Part shown: positions 48,635 to 57,974 of the stretch, piece after piece
Position numbering within the stretch: the first letter of the stretch is position 1
Layout of the letters: each line of letters starts with the position of its first letter
Assembly: GCF_029691405.1 (NCBI RefSeq)
Contig: NZ_CP121467.1
Coordinates: 620,001-684,000, forward strand
From: Streptococcus sp. D7B5
GTDB lineage: Bacteria; Bacillota; Bacilli; Lactobacillales; Streptococcaceae
DNA length: 64,000 nucleotides
Direction: 5' to 3'
Notes under the pieces: generated by a model
The model's database searches: none
The model's input: the letters and a program-made list of their open reading frames with translations, nothing else
What the model was told of the DNA's origin: nothing
Made by a program: the position numbers and the translations under genes

Positions 48635-49357
48635 TTATTCTTTGTTTTCTTTGATTTCAGCCAGCATCTTTTCTTCTTCGGCTGTCAGTTGATAGTTTTC
48701 TAGCAGGTCAGGTCTGCGCTCGTAGGTCTTCTTTAGACTCTCATACAGCCGCCACTGGCGAATCTTTTCATGGTGTCCACTCATAAGCACATCTGGTACT
48801 ACCATGCCACGATAGTCATAAGGGCGAGTGTACTGAGGATATTCGAGAAGTCCCGAAGAGAAGCTATCATCCTGGTGACTAGACTCCTTACCAATTACTT
48901 CTGGTATCAAGCGCACGGTCGCATCGATCATGGTCATGGCTGCCAATTCTCCTCCAGTCAAAACATAGTCTCCTAGGGAAATTTCATCGGTTACCAAGGT
49001 CTTGATACGCTCGTCATACCCTTCATAGTGACCACAGATAAAGATCAGTTCCTCTTCCTGAGCCAAATCCTCAGCGTAAGCTTGATCGAACTGTTTTCCA
49101 GCAGGATCAAGAAGAATGACACGGGGATTTTTCTTTTTAATTGCATCAAAGGCATCGAAAATAGGTTGGGCTCGGAGCAACATCCCCTGACCGCCTCCAT
49201 ATGGTTCATCGTCGACGTGACGGGCCTTTTCAGCGTATTCTCTGAAATTATGATACTGGATATCCAAGAGCCCTTTTTCTCGAGCCTTCCCAACAATCGA
49301 GTGTTCCAGCGGAGAAAACATCTCTGGAAAGAGGGTTAAAATATCAATCTTCATCAT
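48635..49357 (-). CDS. trmD: tRNA (guanine-N1)-methyltransferase
   Basis: SPOUT methyltransferase making m1G37 in tRNAs that read CNN codons, preventing +1 frameshifts. 240 residues; trefoil-knot segments [12 protein letters not shown] and [15 protein letters not shown], catalytic Asp region downstream. Overlaps rimM by 14 bases. The rimM-trmD pairing is conserved in bacteria. Confidence 0.97.
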   Translation of the reverse strand: MMKIDILTLFPEMFSPLEHSIVGKAREKGLLDIQYHNFREYAEKARHVDDEPYGGGQGMLLRAQPIFDAFDAIKKKNPRVILLDPAGKQFDQAYAEDLAQEEELIFICGHYEGYDERIKTLVTDEISLGDYVLTGGELAAMTMIDATVRLIPEVIGKESSHQDDSFSSGLLEYPQYTRPYDYRGMVVPDVLMSGHHEKIRQWRLYESLKKTYERRPDLLENYQLTAEEEKMLAEIKENKE

Positions 49358-49862
49358 CTAGTCCTTCTAAGATTTCCACTTCGACCCGCTTGTTTGGAAT
49401 ATCAACATTGAGAACTACTGGCGGAATGTAAGGCAAAAGCAAATCTCGCTTACCTTTTCGCTTGACCACCCAGACATCATTGGCCCCTGGTTGTAGGATT
49501 TCCTTGATAGTTCCAATCAAGTTGTCACCCTCGTAAACATCCAAACCGATAATCTCGTGATAGTAGAATTCTCCATCGTCTAAGTCATTTAGGTCTTCTT
49601 CAGCAACCTTGAGACTGTAACCCTTGTACTTTTCAATCGCATTGATATGGTACATGTCTTTGAATTTGATAATGTCAAAGTTCTTATGCTTGCGGTGGCT
49701 GGCGATGATCACTGTTTGGACAAACTGGTCTTTTTCATCAAATAAAGCTAGCTCTGCCCCTTTTTTAAACCGTTCTTCAGCAAAATCCGTCACAGACAAG
49801 ACTCGCATCTCACCCTGTAGACCCTGCGTATTGACGATTTTTCCAACATTAAAGTAGTTCAT
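49344..49862 (-). CDS. rimM: Ribosome maturation factor RimM
   Basis: Assists assembly of the 30S head, 172 residues with an N-terminal RimM domain ([18 protein letters not shown]) and C-terminal PRC barrel (about 95-168). AGGAG lies upstream. Here it is separated from khpA-rpsP by an accessory set of four genes. Confidence 0.96.
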   Translation of the reverse strand: MNYFNVGKIVNTQGLQGEMRVLSVTDFAEERFKKGAELALFDEKDQFVQTVIIASHRKHKNFDIIKFKDMYHINAIEKYKGYSLKVAEEDLNDLDDGEFYYHEIIGLDVYEGDNLIGTIKEILQPGANDVWVVKRKGKRDLLLPYIPPVVLNVDIPNKRVEVEILEGLDDED

Positions 49863-49937
49863 CTTGTCTCCTGTATCTATTTCTATCCTTTATTTTATCA
49901 CGTTCCAGGGATTTTCACAAGTTGGATAGGTCCTATC

Positions 49938-50795
49938 TTACAAGGCTACTACTTCTTCAAAAAAATCACCAACTATCTGATTAAACTCTTTAGGGTGGTC
50001 ATTCATCGGTTGGTGTTTGCTGTCTGAAATCGTTACTTGACGCGCATTGGGATTTAGAGCAATGATACCATCATAGATTATTTTTAGGTGTTTGGGGAAA
50101 TCATTTTCTCCTCTTACTAATAGCATGGGAGGATTTCCTTTATATCCTTCTATCTCGTGGACTGCCAAGAAACCTGTGATTCCAAGATTCAAGAAAACAT
50201 CTCGCCCAGTTTCTATAATGGCCGTCTTGACCAATTCTCTTGTGATAGGGTTATCAGTACACATTTTTGAGTTCTTATCAGCAATCACCTTCCAAGGAAT
50301 CGTTTTGTACATAAGAGAACTATATTTGATTCGACCTCTTTCTTTATCTGATAGGTAACGATGCTGTCCCCAACTATCTACCATGACCAAGGCTAGGACT
50401 CTTTCTGGATGGCGATAGGTATACTCTTGAAGTGGATTTCCTCCCCAAGAATGACCAACCAATATCACCTTATCCAGCTTAAAATAGGACAAAATGGCAT
50501 CTACATCTTGAATAGCGCCTTCCAAGTCGGGTAGCCCAACTTTCATAGGTGATTCACCCTGCCCTCTAACATTTACAAAGTAAAGGTCAAATCCATCAAA
50601 AGCATCATACTGGTGAGCCCACATCTGACTGCGTCCACAAGCTCCATGATAAAAAATAATATGCCCTTTACTTGCGCTTCCAGGACGATGATAAACAACC
50701 AAATCACAATCTACGACTGCTATAAGATGACGTTTCAACATCTCGTGTTCTCTGTTATAAAAAGCAATAGCTTCAGCAATATCATTTGGCTTCAT
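49938..50795 (-). CDS. Alpha/beta hydrolase
   Basis: 285 residues. Nucleophile elbow GHSWGG, oxyanion region HGACGRSQMW, and the catalytic His in SKHQPMNDHP; the acid is probably the Asp of RGENDFP. Cytoplasmic, no signal peptide. Substrate unknown. Own Shine-Dalgarno (GAGGAG); first visible gene of the accessory set between rimM and khpA, counting from rimM. Confidence 0.85.
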   Translation of the reverse strand: MKPNDIAEAIAFYNREHEMLKRHLIAVVDCDLVVYHRPGSASKGHIIFYHGACGRSQMWAHQYDAFDGFDLYFVNVRGQGESPMKVGLPDLEGAIQDVDAILSYFKLDKVILVGHSWGGNPLQEYTYRHPERVLALVMVDSWGQHRYLSDKERGRIKYSSLMYKTIPWKVIADKNSKMCTDNPITRELVKTAIIETGRDVFLNLGITGFLAVHEIEGYKGNPPMLLVRGENDFPKHLKIIYDGIIALNPNARQVTISDSKHQPMNDHPKEFNQIVGDFFEEVVAL

Positions 50796-50925
50796 TTCTA
50801 CATTCGCTCCTCTTTATCCTGATATCATTCTTTGTATCTATTTTATCATGCTATATTAAAATCATAGTTTTCTAAACTTGATTTCATTAAAAATTTTGAA
50901 TTTTCTGCATTATTTAGATAAAGAA

Positions 50926-50945
50926 AAAGACTGCTAAGCAATCTT
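50926..50945 (-). terminator. Terminator of the EamA transporter gene
   Basis: AAGA-TGCT / AGCA-TCTT stem with mismatches, followed by T residues on the minus strand. Confidence 0.5.
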
Positions 50946-51847
50946 TACTTTTTTCTCATCAGATTCATGCCTAAGATTCCAGCAATAATCAAAGTAGCTC
51001 CAATCACATGGTAGCTATAAATCGGTTCGTGGAGGATAAGGGCTCCGGCTAGAATGGTCAAAACTGTTCCAAGATTGCCAAAGACACTGACGGTTGATGC
51101 GCCGAGGCGAACGATAGCATAGATAGAAAGACTACCAGTCACGATAGATGCTAAAATTCCCAAATAGAGGATGGAAAGCAGATAGGGTACCTGTCCAAGT
51201 GGCGCAAAGTAAGCTAATATGTTCCCCTCTAGATAGTGAGAGGTCAGACTCAGCGAATTAAAGGTGACGAAGCCAACAAATATCACAACAACTGTCATAT
51301 CCATAGCCCGATAGCGACCTCCTTTAGCCTTGCTGAGGATATTGTTTATCGCATTGGCGAGAACAGATCCCAACATCAAGAGAAAGCCCAAGCTAGCAGT
51401 TTCAGTGCTAAAGTTTGCTCCTTTACTAAGGAAGATGAAAACTACTCCTGCTACGGATAAAAGTAAAAAGAACTTTTGTAGCAAACTTGTCTTCTCCTTG
51501 AGAAAAACCGATGCTAAAAGGAGTGTAAAAATTGGGACAAGAGCTTGTAAAATTCCCGCTTCAGAAGACGATATATACTGTAAGGCAAAAGATTGAAAAA
51601 TAAAAAAGAGAAGTGGATAGAAAAGACTCATAGGAAGAATAGAAAAAATATCTTTTCTACTTAAACTCACTTTGATAAGTTTGGTTTGATGAAGGATGAC
51701 CAATACCAGAGCAGCGATTGTATAGCGATGCGCTAAGTTGGTGAGAGGACTGGCATAGCCTAAAGCAATCTTTGTAAATAAAAAAGAAAATCCAATGATT
51801 GCTGAAAAGGATAAGGCTGCTAGGTAAGCTTTTGTTTTCTCGTTCAT
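50945..51847 (-). CDS. EamA/DMT family transporter
   Basis: Ten hydrophobic segments in 300 residues, two EamA repeats (about 6-135 and 150-297). The segment SSEAGILQALVPIFTLLLA is typical of drug/metabolite exporters. Substrate unknown. GGGAGT lies upstream. Single gene with a weak terminator. Confidence 0.87.
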   Translation of the reverse strand: MNEKTKAYLAALSFSAIIGFSFLFTKIALGYASPLTNLAHRYTIAALVLVILHQTKLIKVSLSRKDIFSILPMSLFYPLLFFIFQSFALQYISSSEAGILQALVPIFTLLLASVFLKEKTSLLQKFFLLLSVAGVVFIFLSKGANFSTETASLGFLLMLGSVLANAINNILSKAKGGRYRAMDMTVVVIFVGFVTFNSLSLTSHYLEGNILAYFAPLGQVPYLLSILYLGILASIVTGSLSIYAIVRLGASTVSVFGNLGTVLTILAGALILHEPIYSYHVIGATLIIAGILGMNLMRKK

Positions 51848-51976
51848 AGAATGTTACTCCCTTTAAAAATAGCTATTCTCAAGATTAATTGACTAGAATT
51901 CTTTGAGACTGTCTATCCATTTTAGCATAGTAAAATCCTAGATGCTATTTCTAGGATTGGTATTTTATTCCTTCTT

Positions 51977-52537
51977 TCACCGTTTATCTATTACATTAGC
52001 TAAAAAGGATTCAGCCAGTCTGATCTGCTTTTCTCGTTCTTTTCTTACAAGTTCTAGCTTGTCTGCCTCTTGGAGATTCCTTACTTTGATAGCATAATCC
52101 GCGGAAACGATGGCGTGTCCTCTCATATGGGCTGTTGAAATAGCTTGTACAAAGACTCTGGCAGCGTACTTAGCGATTTGATTTTGGGCATTTTTAGAGA
52201 GGAGATTTGCTGCGAAACCTGCTTTTCTCAACTCATGAGGTGAGAACTCATTTCTCAATCGTGCATCAAAAGCCTCATAAGTTTGCCGAATTATTTTATT
52301 TTTCTCACCTTCATCACCGATATCAATTAAAGATAAGAAATCTTGCGAGTTCTCTAATGCCCATCGAGCTAGTTCTTTCTGAGGAAGTCTATCCAGTATT
52401 TGTTCTAGCTCCAATCTTTTCTCAGAGTCATCCCAAATGGCAACTTTGTAAGGACTGGGTAGGTGATTCATTTTAGTCTTATAGGCAGTTCGTTCAAACT
52501 CATTCCATGCATAATCCTCTGGTTTCATTGCTTTCAC
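51977..52537 (-). CDS. Imm5-like putative immunity protein
   Basis: 186-residue helical, soluble protein. The stretch KYAARVFVQAISTAHMRGHA followed by IVSADYAIK resembles the A..A-H-HA..A-YA pattern of the Imm5-like family, found among polymorphic-toxin immunity proteins but also as orphans. No toxin gene is adjacent. The start is either GTG (52535-52537) or the ATG three codons on; neither has a strong Shine-Dalgarno. Family call is tentative. Confidence 0.55.
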   Translation of the reverse strand: MKAMKPEDYAWNEFERTAYKTKMNHLPSPYKVAIWDDSEKRLELEQILDRLPQKELARWALENSQDFLSLIDIGDEGEKNKIIRQTYEAFDARLRNEFSPHELRKAGFAANLLSKNAQNQIAKYAARVFVQAISTAHMRGHAIVSADYAIKVRNLQEADKLELVRKEREKQIRLAESFLANVIDKR

Positions 52538-52602
52538 TATTCTTTCTTACTAGCTAGCGTAAGCTAGGAGAAACCTTTCATATTAGTGAAAAGAGATTAC
52601 TC

Positions 52603-52938
52603 CTAGTTCTCTTGGAAGTTATCCAAAAATTCTTCCAAATCTTGTTTGTGCTGATACTTAATGGCTGCTTTTTTATCTTTGTCAAAAATGGTTTTGGTTA
52701 GGTCAATGTCGTTGATAGCCGCAATAGCGACCGTGTAGTGAATAATATCTGCCAGTTCTTTGGCTAGTTCCTCATTTGAGTCCTGGACACCCTCTTTTCG
52801 ACCAGAGCGCCCATTCAAGACCTCGGCTACTTCTCCGACTTCCTCCACTAGCTTGATAAAGAGGCCTTCATCAGTTCGAGATTGCTGGTAATGTTCGAGT
52901 AAGTAAGCTTGTAATTGTCTAAAGGTTAAATCCTTCAT
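52603..52938 (-). CDS. MazG-like nucleotide pyrophosphohydrolase
   Basis: 111 residues, all-alpha NTP pyrophosphatase fold: metal motif LVEEVGEVAEVL and NEELAKELADIIHYT supply the EExxE and ExxD ligands. Likely hydrolyses non-canonical NTPs (house cleaning). AGGAGGAG lies upstream; a strong hairpin separates it from khpA. Confidence 0.85.
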   Translation of the reverse strand: MKDLTFRQLQAYLLEHYQQSRTDEGLFIKLVEEVGEVAEVLNGRSGRKEGVQDSNEELAKELADIIHYTVAIAAINDIDLTKTIFDKDKKAAIKYQHKQDLEEFLDNFQEN

Positions 52939-52952
52939 CTTCTCCTCCTCAC

Positions 52953-52983
52953 AAAAAAGCGAGACATCTGTCCCGCTTTTTTA
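52953..52983 (-). terminator. Terminator of the rpsP-khpA operon
   Basis: AAAAAAGCGAGACA / TGTCCCGCTTTTTT (52953-52982), one mismatch, T run on the minus strand; it overlaps the khpA stop codon. Confidence 0.88.
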
Positions 52984-53220
52984 TTTTTCATCGATAACGA
53001 TTCTTACTTTTTTGTCTTCAGTTGGGACAGAGTAGACAATCGTTCTTATCGCTGAGATAGTGCGACCCTTACGACCGATAACACGACCGACATCGCTTTG
53101 GTCAAGATCCAAGTGATACTCCAAAAACTCTGGTGTGTCTTCAATCTTGATAGTTAAGGCATCAGGTTGTGAAATCAAAGGTTTCACAATCGCAATAATG
53201 AGATTTTCAATCGTATCCAT
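52981..53220 (-). CDS. khpA: KhpA, KH-domain RNA-binding protein
   Basis: 79-residue single KH domain with the GxxG loop in [14 protein letters not shown]. In pneumococcus KhpA pairs with KhpB (EloR/Jag) and influences cell elongation and mRNA fate. 19 bases after rpsP in one transcript. Confidence 0.95.
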   Translation of the reverse strand: MDTIENLIIAIVKPLISQPDALTIKIEDTPEFLEYHLDLDQSDVGRVIGRKGRTISAIRTIVYSVPTEDKKVRIVIDEK

Positions 53221-53239
53221 CTGTCAACCTACTTTAAAC

Positions 53240-53512
53240 TTATTTTGAGAATTTAGAATCGTGGAATTTTTTCAATACGCCTTCTTTTGAAAGGATGTTG
53301 CGAACTGTATCTGAAGGTTGAGCTCCATCAGCCAACCATGCAAGAACGCGGTCTTCTTTCAAAGTTACTTGGTTTTCAGCAACAAGTGGGTTGTAAGTAC
53401 CAACTGTTTCGATGAAACGTCCGTCACGTGGTGAACGTGAGTCTGCTACGTTGATACGGTAGAAAGGTTTTTTCTTAGAACCCATACGAGTCAAACGGAT
53501 TTTAACTGCCAT
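53240..53512 (-). CDS. rpsP: 30S ribosomal protein S16
   Basis: 90 residues; [18 protein letters not shown] is the S16 start. Strong promoter TTGACA-16-TATAAT upstream and a 5' leader with a short palindrome AAATAGC-TGA-GCTATTT (53552-53569). First gene of rpsP-khpA. Confidence 0.97.
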   Translation of the reverse strand: MAVKIRLTRMGSKKKPFYRINVADSRSPRDGRFIETVGTYNPLVAENQVTLKEDRVLAWLADGAQPSDTVRNILSKEGVLKKFHDSKFSK

Positions 53513-53578
53513 TTTTTTAATGTCTCTTTTCTTATTTTTTATTTCGGTGAAATAGCTGAGCTATTTAGCACATGTTCT

Positions 53579-53606
53579 ATTATAGCAGATTTCTGACAGG
53601 TGTCAA
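53579..53606 (-). promoter_or_regulatory. rpsP promoter
   Basis: Minus-strand TTGACA (complement of 53601-53606), 16 bases, TATAAT (complement of 53579-53584), extended by TGC. Confidence 0.85.
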
Positions 53607-53639
53607 GAAAAAAACTTGACAGAGTTTTATTTTTTTAAC

Positions 53640-53657
53640 TACTAAAAATTTTTAGTA
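53640..53657. repeat. 18-bp perfect palindrome between rpsP and slrA
   Basis: TACTAAAAATTTTTAGTA, between the two divergent promoters and about 14 bases upstream of the slrA -35. Could be an operator; no regulator suggested. Confidence 0.5.
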
Positions 53658-53670
53658 AAATCTTTTACAT

Positions 53671-53699
53671 TTGAAATCAAACTCCTTTTAAGGTACAAT
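53671..53699 (+). promoter_or_regulatory. slrA promoter
   Basis: TTGAAA (53671-53676), 17-base spacer, TACAAT (53694-53699). Confidence 0.7.
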
Positions 53700-53728
53700 G
53701 GTAGAAATGAATTTTTGAGAGGTTAACA

Positions 53729-54535
53729 ATGAAAAAACTAGCAACCCTTCTTTTACTATCAACGGTAGCCCTTGCTGGATGTACTAGTATCCAACGTGGT
53801 CTCCGTGGTGATGAATATGTCGACTCCAGCATCTCAGCTGAAGAAAGCTCAAAAGCAGCTGCTCAGGCTGCCAAAGATTTGAATGACGCATTGACCAATG
53901 ACAATGCCAACTTCCCTCAACTTTCTAAGGAAGTTGCTGAAGACGAAGCTGAGGTCATTTTACACACAAATCAAGGCGATATCCGCATCAAACTCTTTCC
54001 AAAACTAGCACCACTAGCAGTTGAAAACTTCCTCACTCACGCTAAGGAAGGCTATTATAACGGCATCACCTTCCACCGTGTCATTGATGGCTTTATGGTC
54101 CAAACTGGAGATCCTAAGGGAGATGGTACAGGGGGCCAATCTATCTGGCATGATAAGGATAAAACGAAGGATAAGGGAACTGGTTTCAAAAATGAAATCT
54201 CTCCTTACCTATACAATATCCGAGGAGCCCTTGCTATGGCTAATACTGGTCAACCAAACACCAACGGTAGCCAGTTCTTCATCAACCAAAACTCAACAGA
54301 TATTTCAGCTAAACTCCCTACCAGCAAGTATCCAAAGAAAATCATCGAAGCCTATAAAGAAGGTGGAAATCCAAGTCTAGACGGTAAACACCCTGTCTTT
54401 GGTCAAGTCATCGAGGGCATGGATATTGTTGACAAAATTGCCAAGGCTGAAAAAGATGAGAAAGACAAACCAACATCTGCTATCACCATTGATAGTATCG
54501 AAGTGGTGAAAGACTACGACTTCAGTAAAAAATAA
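53729..54535 (+). CDS. slrA: Cyclophilin-type peptidyl-prolyl isomerase lipoprotein
   Basis: Extracytoplasmic foldase, 268 residues. Signal peptide with lipobox LAGC (Cys18), a charged linker to about residue 65, then a cyclophilin domain with NFLTHAKEGYYNGITFHRVI, QTGDPKGDGTG and the catalytic-pocket stretch ALAMANTGQPNTNGSQFFI. SlrA of pneumococcus contributes to colonisation. AGAGG upstream of the ATG. Confidence 0.94.
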   Translation: MKKLATLLLLSTVALAGCTSIQRGLRGDEYVDSSISAEESSKAAAQAAKDLNDALTNDNANFPQLSKEVAEDEAEVILHTNQGDIRIKLFPKLAPLAVENFLTHAKEGYYNGITFHRVIDGFMVQTGDPKGDGTGGQSIWHDKDKTKDKGTGFKNEISPYLYNIRGALAMANTGQPNTNGSQFFINQNSTDISAKLPTSKYPKKIIEAYKEGGNPSLDGKHPVFGQVIEGMDIVDKIAKAEKDEKDKPTSAITIDSIEVVKDYDFSKK

Positions 54536-54562
54536 GCCATCAACAGATAAGGAGACGATGAC

Positions 54563-54802
54563 ATGATTTTATTTTGGGGTTCTAAAGGTTATCAGAAAGA
54601 CTTGGGACATACGCAAACTGCGATCGAATGTGGTCACTGTAACAATGTCGACACTTGGGAGATCATAGAAACTGGGCGCAAATTCACCTTCTACTGGATT
54701 CCACTTTTCCCTTATGGTAAAAGTTACTTCGTTTCTTGTCCGATTTGCCACTACGGTAAAGAAATTGAGAAATCTGAAATTGAAAACTATTTAAATTACT
54801 AG
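54563..54802 (+). CDS. Small zinc-ribbon protein
   Basis: 79 residues with two CxxC knuckles (CGHC at 23-26, CPIC at 60-63), so probably one bound zinc. Between them lies an aromatic segment FTFYWIPLFPYGKSYFV. AAGGAG upstream; 27 bases after slrA. Function unknown. Confidence 0.78.
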   Translation: MILFWGSKGYQKDLGHTQTAIECGHCNNVDTWEIIETGRKFTFYWIPLFPYGKSYFVSCPICHYGKEIEKSEIENYLNY

Positions 54803-54804
54803 TC

Positions 54805-54837
54805 AAAAAAGCCAAGTCATTTCGACTTGGCTTTTTT
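54805..54837. terminator. Bidirectional terminator between the zinc-ribbon gene and abcF
   Basis: AAAAAAGCCAAGTC (54805-54818) / GACTTGGCTTTTTT (54824-54837), perfect 14-base-pair stem. Confidence 0.92.
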
Positions 54838-54844
54838 ACTGCTT

Positions 54845-56386
54845 TTAAGTTAGCTTGTTAAAGTCCCAGATTTGGTCCATCCAGCCTTCATAAAAGTCTG
54901 GTTCGTGACAAACCATAAGAATCGATCCCTTGTATTCTTTGAGAGCGCGTTTGAGTTCATCCTTGGCATCTACATCCAAGTGGTTGGTCGGCTCGTCCAG
55001 TACTAAGACGTTGTTTTCACGGTTCATCAAGAGACAGAAACGCACCTTGGCCTGTTCCCCACCTGACAAGACCTGAATTTGACTTTCGATGTGCTTGGTT
55101 GTCAAACCACAGCGGGCAAGGGCTGCACGAACTTCTGCTTGGTTAAGGGCAGGAAAGGCATTCCAAACTGCTTCGAGAGGAGTTTGACGATTGCCCCCTT
55201 CTACTTCTTGTTCAAAGTAACCAAGTTCAAGGTAGTCGCCACGTTCAACTTCTCCAGCGATTGGTGGAATAATGCCCAAGAGAGACTTCAAGAGAGTTGT
55301 TTTCCCAATACCATTTGCCCCAATAATGGCAACCTTTTGATTGCGTTCAAAGGTGAGGTTTAAGGGTTTGGTAAGTGGACGGTCATAACCAATCTGTAAG
55401 TCCTTGGCTTGGAAGATAAAGCGCCCAGGCGTACGAGCTGGTTTGAAATCAAAGGATGGTTTTGGCTTCTCACTTTGAAGTTCGATGATGTCCATCTTAT
55501 CGAGTTTCTTTTGACGGGACATGGCCATATTACGCGTTGCAACACGCGCTTTGTTTCGAGCCACGAAATCCTTGAGGTCTGCAATCTCTTTCTGTTGACG
55601 TTCATAGGCCGCCTCCAGCTGAGATTTCTTCATGGCATAGACTTCTTGGAACTGGTAGTAGTCTCCAGAGTAACGAGTCAATTGTTGGTTTTCAACGTGA
55701 TATACGATATTGATAACATCATTCAGGAAAGGAATATCATGCGAAATAAGGACAAAGGCATTCTCATAGTTTTGGAGATAACGCTTGAGCCAGTCAATGT
55801 GTTCGGCATCCAAGTAGTTGGTTGGCTCGTCCAAGAGCAAGATATCTGGCTTTTCAAGGAGGAGTTTGGCTAAAAGCACCTTGGTTCTTTGTCCACCTGA
55901 CAAAGAGGTTACATCCGTATCCATACCATAGTCCATGACACCGAGGGCACGCGCCACTTCATCAATCTTGGCATCTAAAGTATAAAAATCACGACTCTCC
56001 AAACGATCTTGGAGCTCCCCAACTTCTTCCATCAGCGCGTCGATATCTGCTCCTTCTTCTGCCATTTCCATATAGAGGTCATTGATACGAGCTTCTGCTT
56101 TAAAAAGCTCATCAAAGGCTGTCCGCAAAACATCACGCACGGTTTGGCCTTCTTTTAGTACAGCGTGCTGGTCCAGATAGCCAGCAGTCACATATTTAGA
56201 CCACTCCACCTTTCCTTCGTCTGGCAACATCTTACCAGTCACAATGCTCATAAAGGTTGATTTCCCTTCACCGTTAGCACCAACTAGACCGATATGCTCT
56301 CCCTTGAGGAGACGGAAGGACACATCTTCAAAAATTGCACGGTCACCAAAACCGTGACTCAAATTTTTAACTTCTAAAATACTCAT
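54845..56386 (-). CDS. ABC-F family ATPase
   Basis: 513 residues with two ABC domains and no membrane part: Walker A GANGEGKST and GANGIGKTT, signatures LSGGQRTKV and LSGGEQAKV, both followed by DEPTN. An interdomain linker (about 240-320) with many Lys/Glu. ABC-F proteins act on the ribosome as translation factors or target protection; this core gene resembles the YbiT/YkpA group, not known resistance determinants. One base after vanZ. Confidence 0.92.
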   Translation of the reverse strand: MSILEVKNLSHGFGDRAIFEDVSFRLLKGEHIGLVGANGEGKSTFMSIVTGKMLPDEGKVEWSKYVTAGYLDQHAVLKEGQTVRDVLRTAFDELFKAEARINDLYMEMAEEGADIDALMEEVGELQDRLESRDFYTLDAKIDEVARALGVMDYGMDTDVTSLSGGQRTKVLLAKLLLEKPDILLLDEPTNYLDAEHIDWLKRYLQNYENAFVLISHDIPFLNDVINIVYHVENQQLTRYSGDYYQFQEVYAMKKSQLEAAYERQQKEIADLKDFVARNKARVATRNMAMSRQKKLDKMDIIELQSEKPKPSFDFKPARTPGRFIFQAKDLQIGYDRPLTKPLNLTFERNQKVAIIGANGIGKTTLLKSLLGIIPPIAGEVERGDYLELGYFEQEVEGGNRQTPLEAVWNAFPALNQAEVRAALARCGLTTKHIESQIQVLSGGEQAKVRFCLLMNRENNVLVLDEPTNHLDVDAKDELKRALKEYKGSILMVCHEPDFYEGWMDQIWDFNKLT

Positions 56387-56387
56387 T

Positions 56388-56867
56388 CTAATTCCTTATC
56401 TTGTTTTTATGCAGTCCTTTATAGAGGACCCAAGCCAGATAGCCTCCCAGGGTATTGGTCCACAAATCATCAATCTCAAAGACGCGATTAAAATCAAAGA
56501 AAAAGTCTAAGACCAGTTGCGTACACTCAATTCCCAGGCTCAGTAGAAAACTGAGAAGGAGGATTTTTTTGGTTTGCCGCAAGTTTGGACAGAGATAGAT
56601 CAGTTGAAAGACCAGAGGGAAGAGCAAGAAGACATTTAAAATATTCTGCAAAAAGATCCAAAGGACTTGTCCCAAACTAGTCACTTCACCCAGATTCCAA
56701 AGGGAGTTTAAGGGAGTTAAAAGAAAAACCAGGCGTCCAAAAGTTTGAATACCTGGAGTTTCCACTCCTGTAGGAAGTTGAGGCTGGGGAGTAAAACAAA
56801 AACAGACAATGCATAGGCTGTAAACAGCCACTCCCAATCTTAAGATTAATTCTCTTTTTTTAGTCAT
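56388..56867 (-). CDS. VanZ family membrane protein
   Basis: 159 residues, four or five hydrophobic segments; ECTQLVLDFFFDFNRVFEIDDL carries the VanZ pattern (split over residues 113-134). VanZ-like proteins are common and do not by themselves mean glycopeptide resistance; the VanZ of enterococci mainly affects teicoplanin. It lies between rlmN and abcF with one-base gaps. Confidence 0.85.
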   Translation of the reverse strand: MTKKRELILRLGVAVYSLCIVCFCFTPQPQLPTGVETPGIQTFGRLVFLLTPLNSLWNLGEVTSLGQVLWIFLQNILNVFLLFPLVFQLIYLCPNLRQTKKILLLSFLLSLGIECTQLVLDFFFDFNRVFEIDDLWTNTLGGYLAWVLYKGLHKNKIRN

Positions 56868-56868
56868 T

Positions 56869-57954
56869 TTATGGATTTACCGCTGCGACTGCCTTCTGGC
56901 GGTCACGTTTCATTGTATTGGAGCGCAATTGTCCACAAGCTGCATCAATATCTGTACCATGTTCCTGACGGACAACACAGTTAATCCCTTTTTTCTTGAG
57001 GGTATCATAGAAGGCCATCACGCGTTCTTTAGGGCTACGGCTATATTGGTCATGTTCACTAACTGGGTTATAAGGAATCAAGTTTACATAAGACAATTTT
57101 TTGATGTTTTTGAGCAATTCAGACAATTCCAAGGCTTGTTCTACACCATCGTTGACTTCATTGAGCATGATGTATTCAAAAGTTACACGACGATTGGTTG
57201 TTTCGATATAGTACTCAATAGCTGCGAAAAGTTTTTCAATCGGAAAGGCACGGTTAATCTTCATGATGCTTGAACGCAATTCATTGTTTGGTGCGTGAAG
57301 GGAAACAGCCAGATTGACCTGTACACCTTCATTAGCAAAGTCACGAATTTTATGGGCCAAACCTGAGGTTGAAACAGTGATGTGACGAGCACCGATAGCC
57401 ATTCCCTTGTCATCATTGATGGTACGGACAAAATTCAAAACATTGTTGTAATTATCAAATGGTTCACCAATTCCCATAACAACGATATGGCTGACACGTT
57501 CGTCCTGACCACGTTCATCAAAGTATTTCTGAACCAACATGATCTGCGCTACGATTTCCCCGTTATTAAGGTCACGTTGCTTCTTAATCAAGCCTGATGC
57601 ACAGAAGGTACAACCAATATTACAGCCAACCTGAGTGGTCACACAGACTGACAAACCGTAGTGTTGACGCATGAGTACTGTCTCAATCAACATGCCATCT
57701 GGCAACTCGAAAAGATACTTAACAGTACCGTCAGCTGACTCTTGTACAATCCTTTGTTTCAAAGGATTGACCACAAACTGGTCATTGAGCTTGGCAATTA
57801 AATCCTTAGAAAGGTTGGTCATTTCTTCAAATGACTGGACACGTTTACGGTAAAGCCATTCCCAGATTTGATCTGCTCGGAATTTCTTTTCTCCTTGTTC
57901 TAATACCCATTCTTGCATGGTTTGACGTGTTAAACTATAAATAGAAGGTTTCAT
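56869..57954 (-). CDS. rlmN: 23S rRNA / tRNA adenine C2-methyltransferase
   Basis: Radical SAM enzyme that methylates C2 of A2503 in 23S rRNA and A37 in some tRNAs. 361 residues; cluster motif [11 protein letters not shown], later Cys in DIDAACGQL, which fits the methyl-carrying Cys of the family. Shares an operon with yutD upstream and vanZ-abcF downstream. Confidence 0.96.
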   Translation of the reverse strand: MKPSIYSLTRQTMQEWVLEQGEKKFRADQIWEWLYRKRVQSFEEMTNLSKDLIAKLNDQFVVNPLKQRIVQESADGTVKYLFELPDGMLIETVLMRQHYGLSVCVTTQVGCNIGCTFCASGLIKKQRDLNNGEIVAQIMLVQKYFDERGQDERVSHIVVMGIGEPFDNYNNVLNFVRTINDDKGMAIGARHITVSTSGLAHKIRDFANEGVQVNLAVSLHAPNNELRSSIMKINRAFPIEKLFAAIEYYIETTNRRVTFEYIMLNEVNDGVEQALELSELLKNIKKLSYVNLIPYNPVSEHDQYSRSPKERVMAFYDTLKKKGINCVVRQEHGTDIDAACGQLRSNTMKRDRQKAVAAVNP

Positions 57955-57974
57955 CTCTTCTCCTTATTCTCTAT

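Noticed and set aside
56388..56867. Glycopeptide resistance from VanZ
   Set aside because: No vanHAX or other van genes nearby; VanZ-family proteins are common core genes in streptococci.
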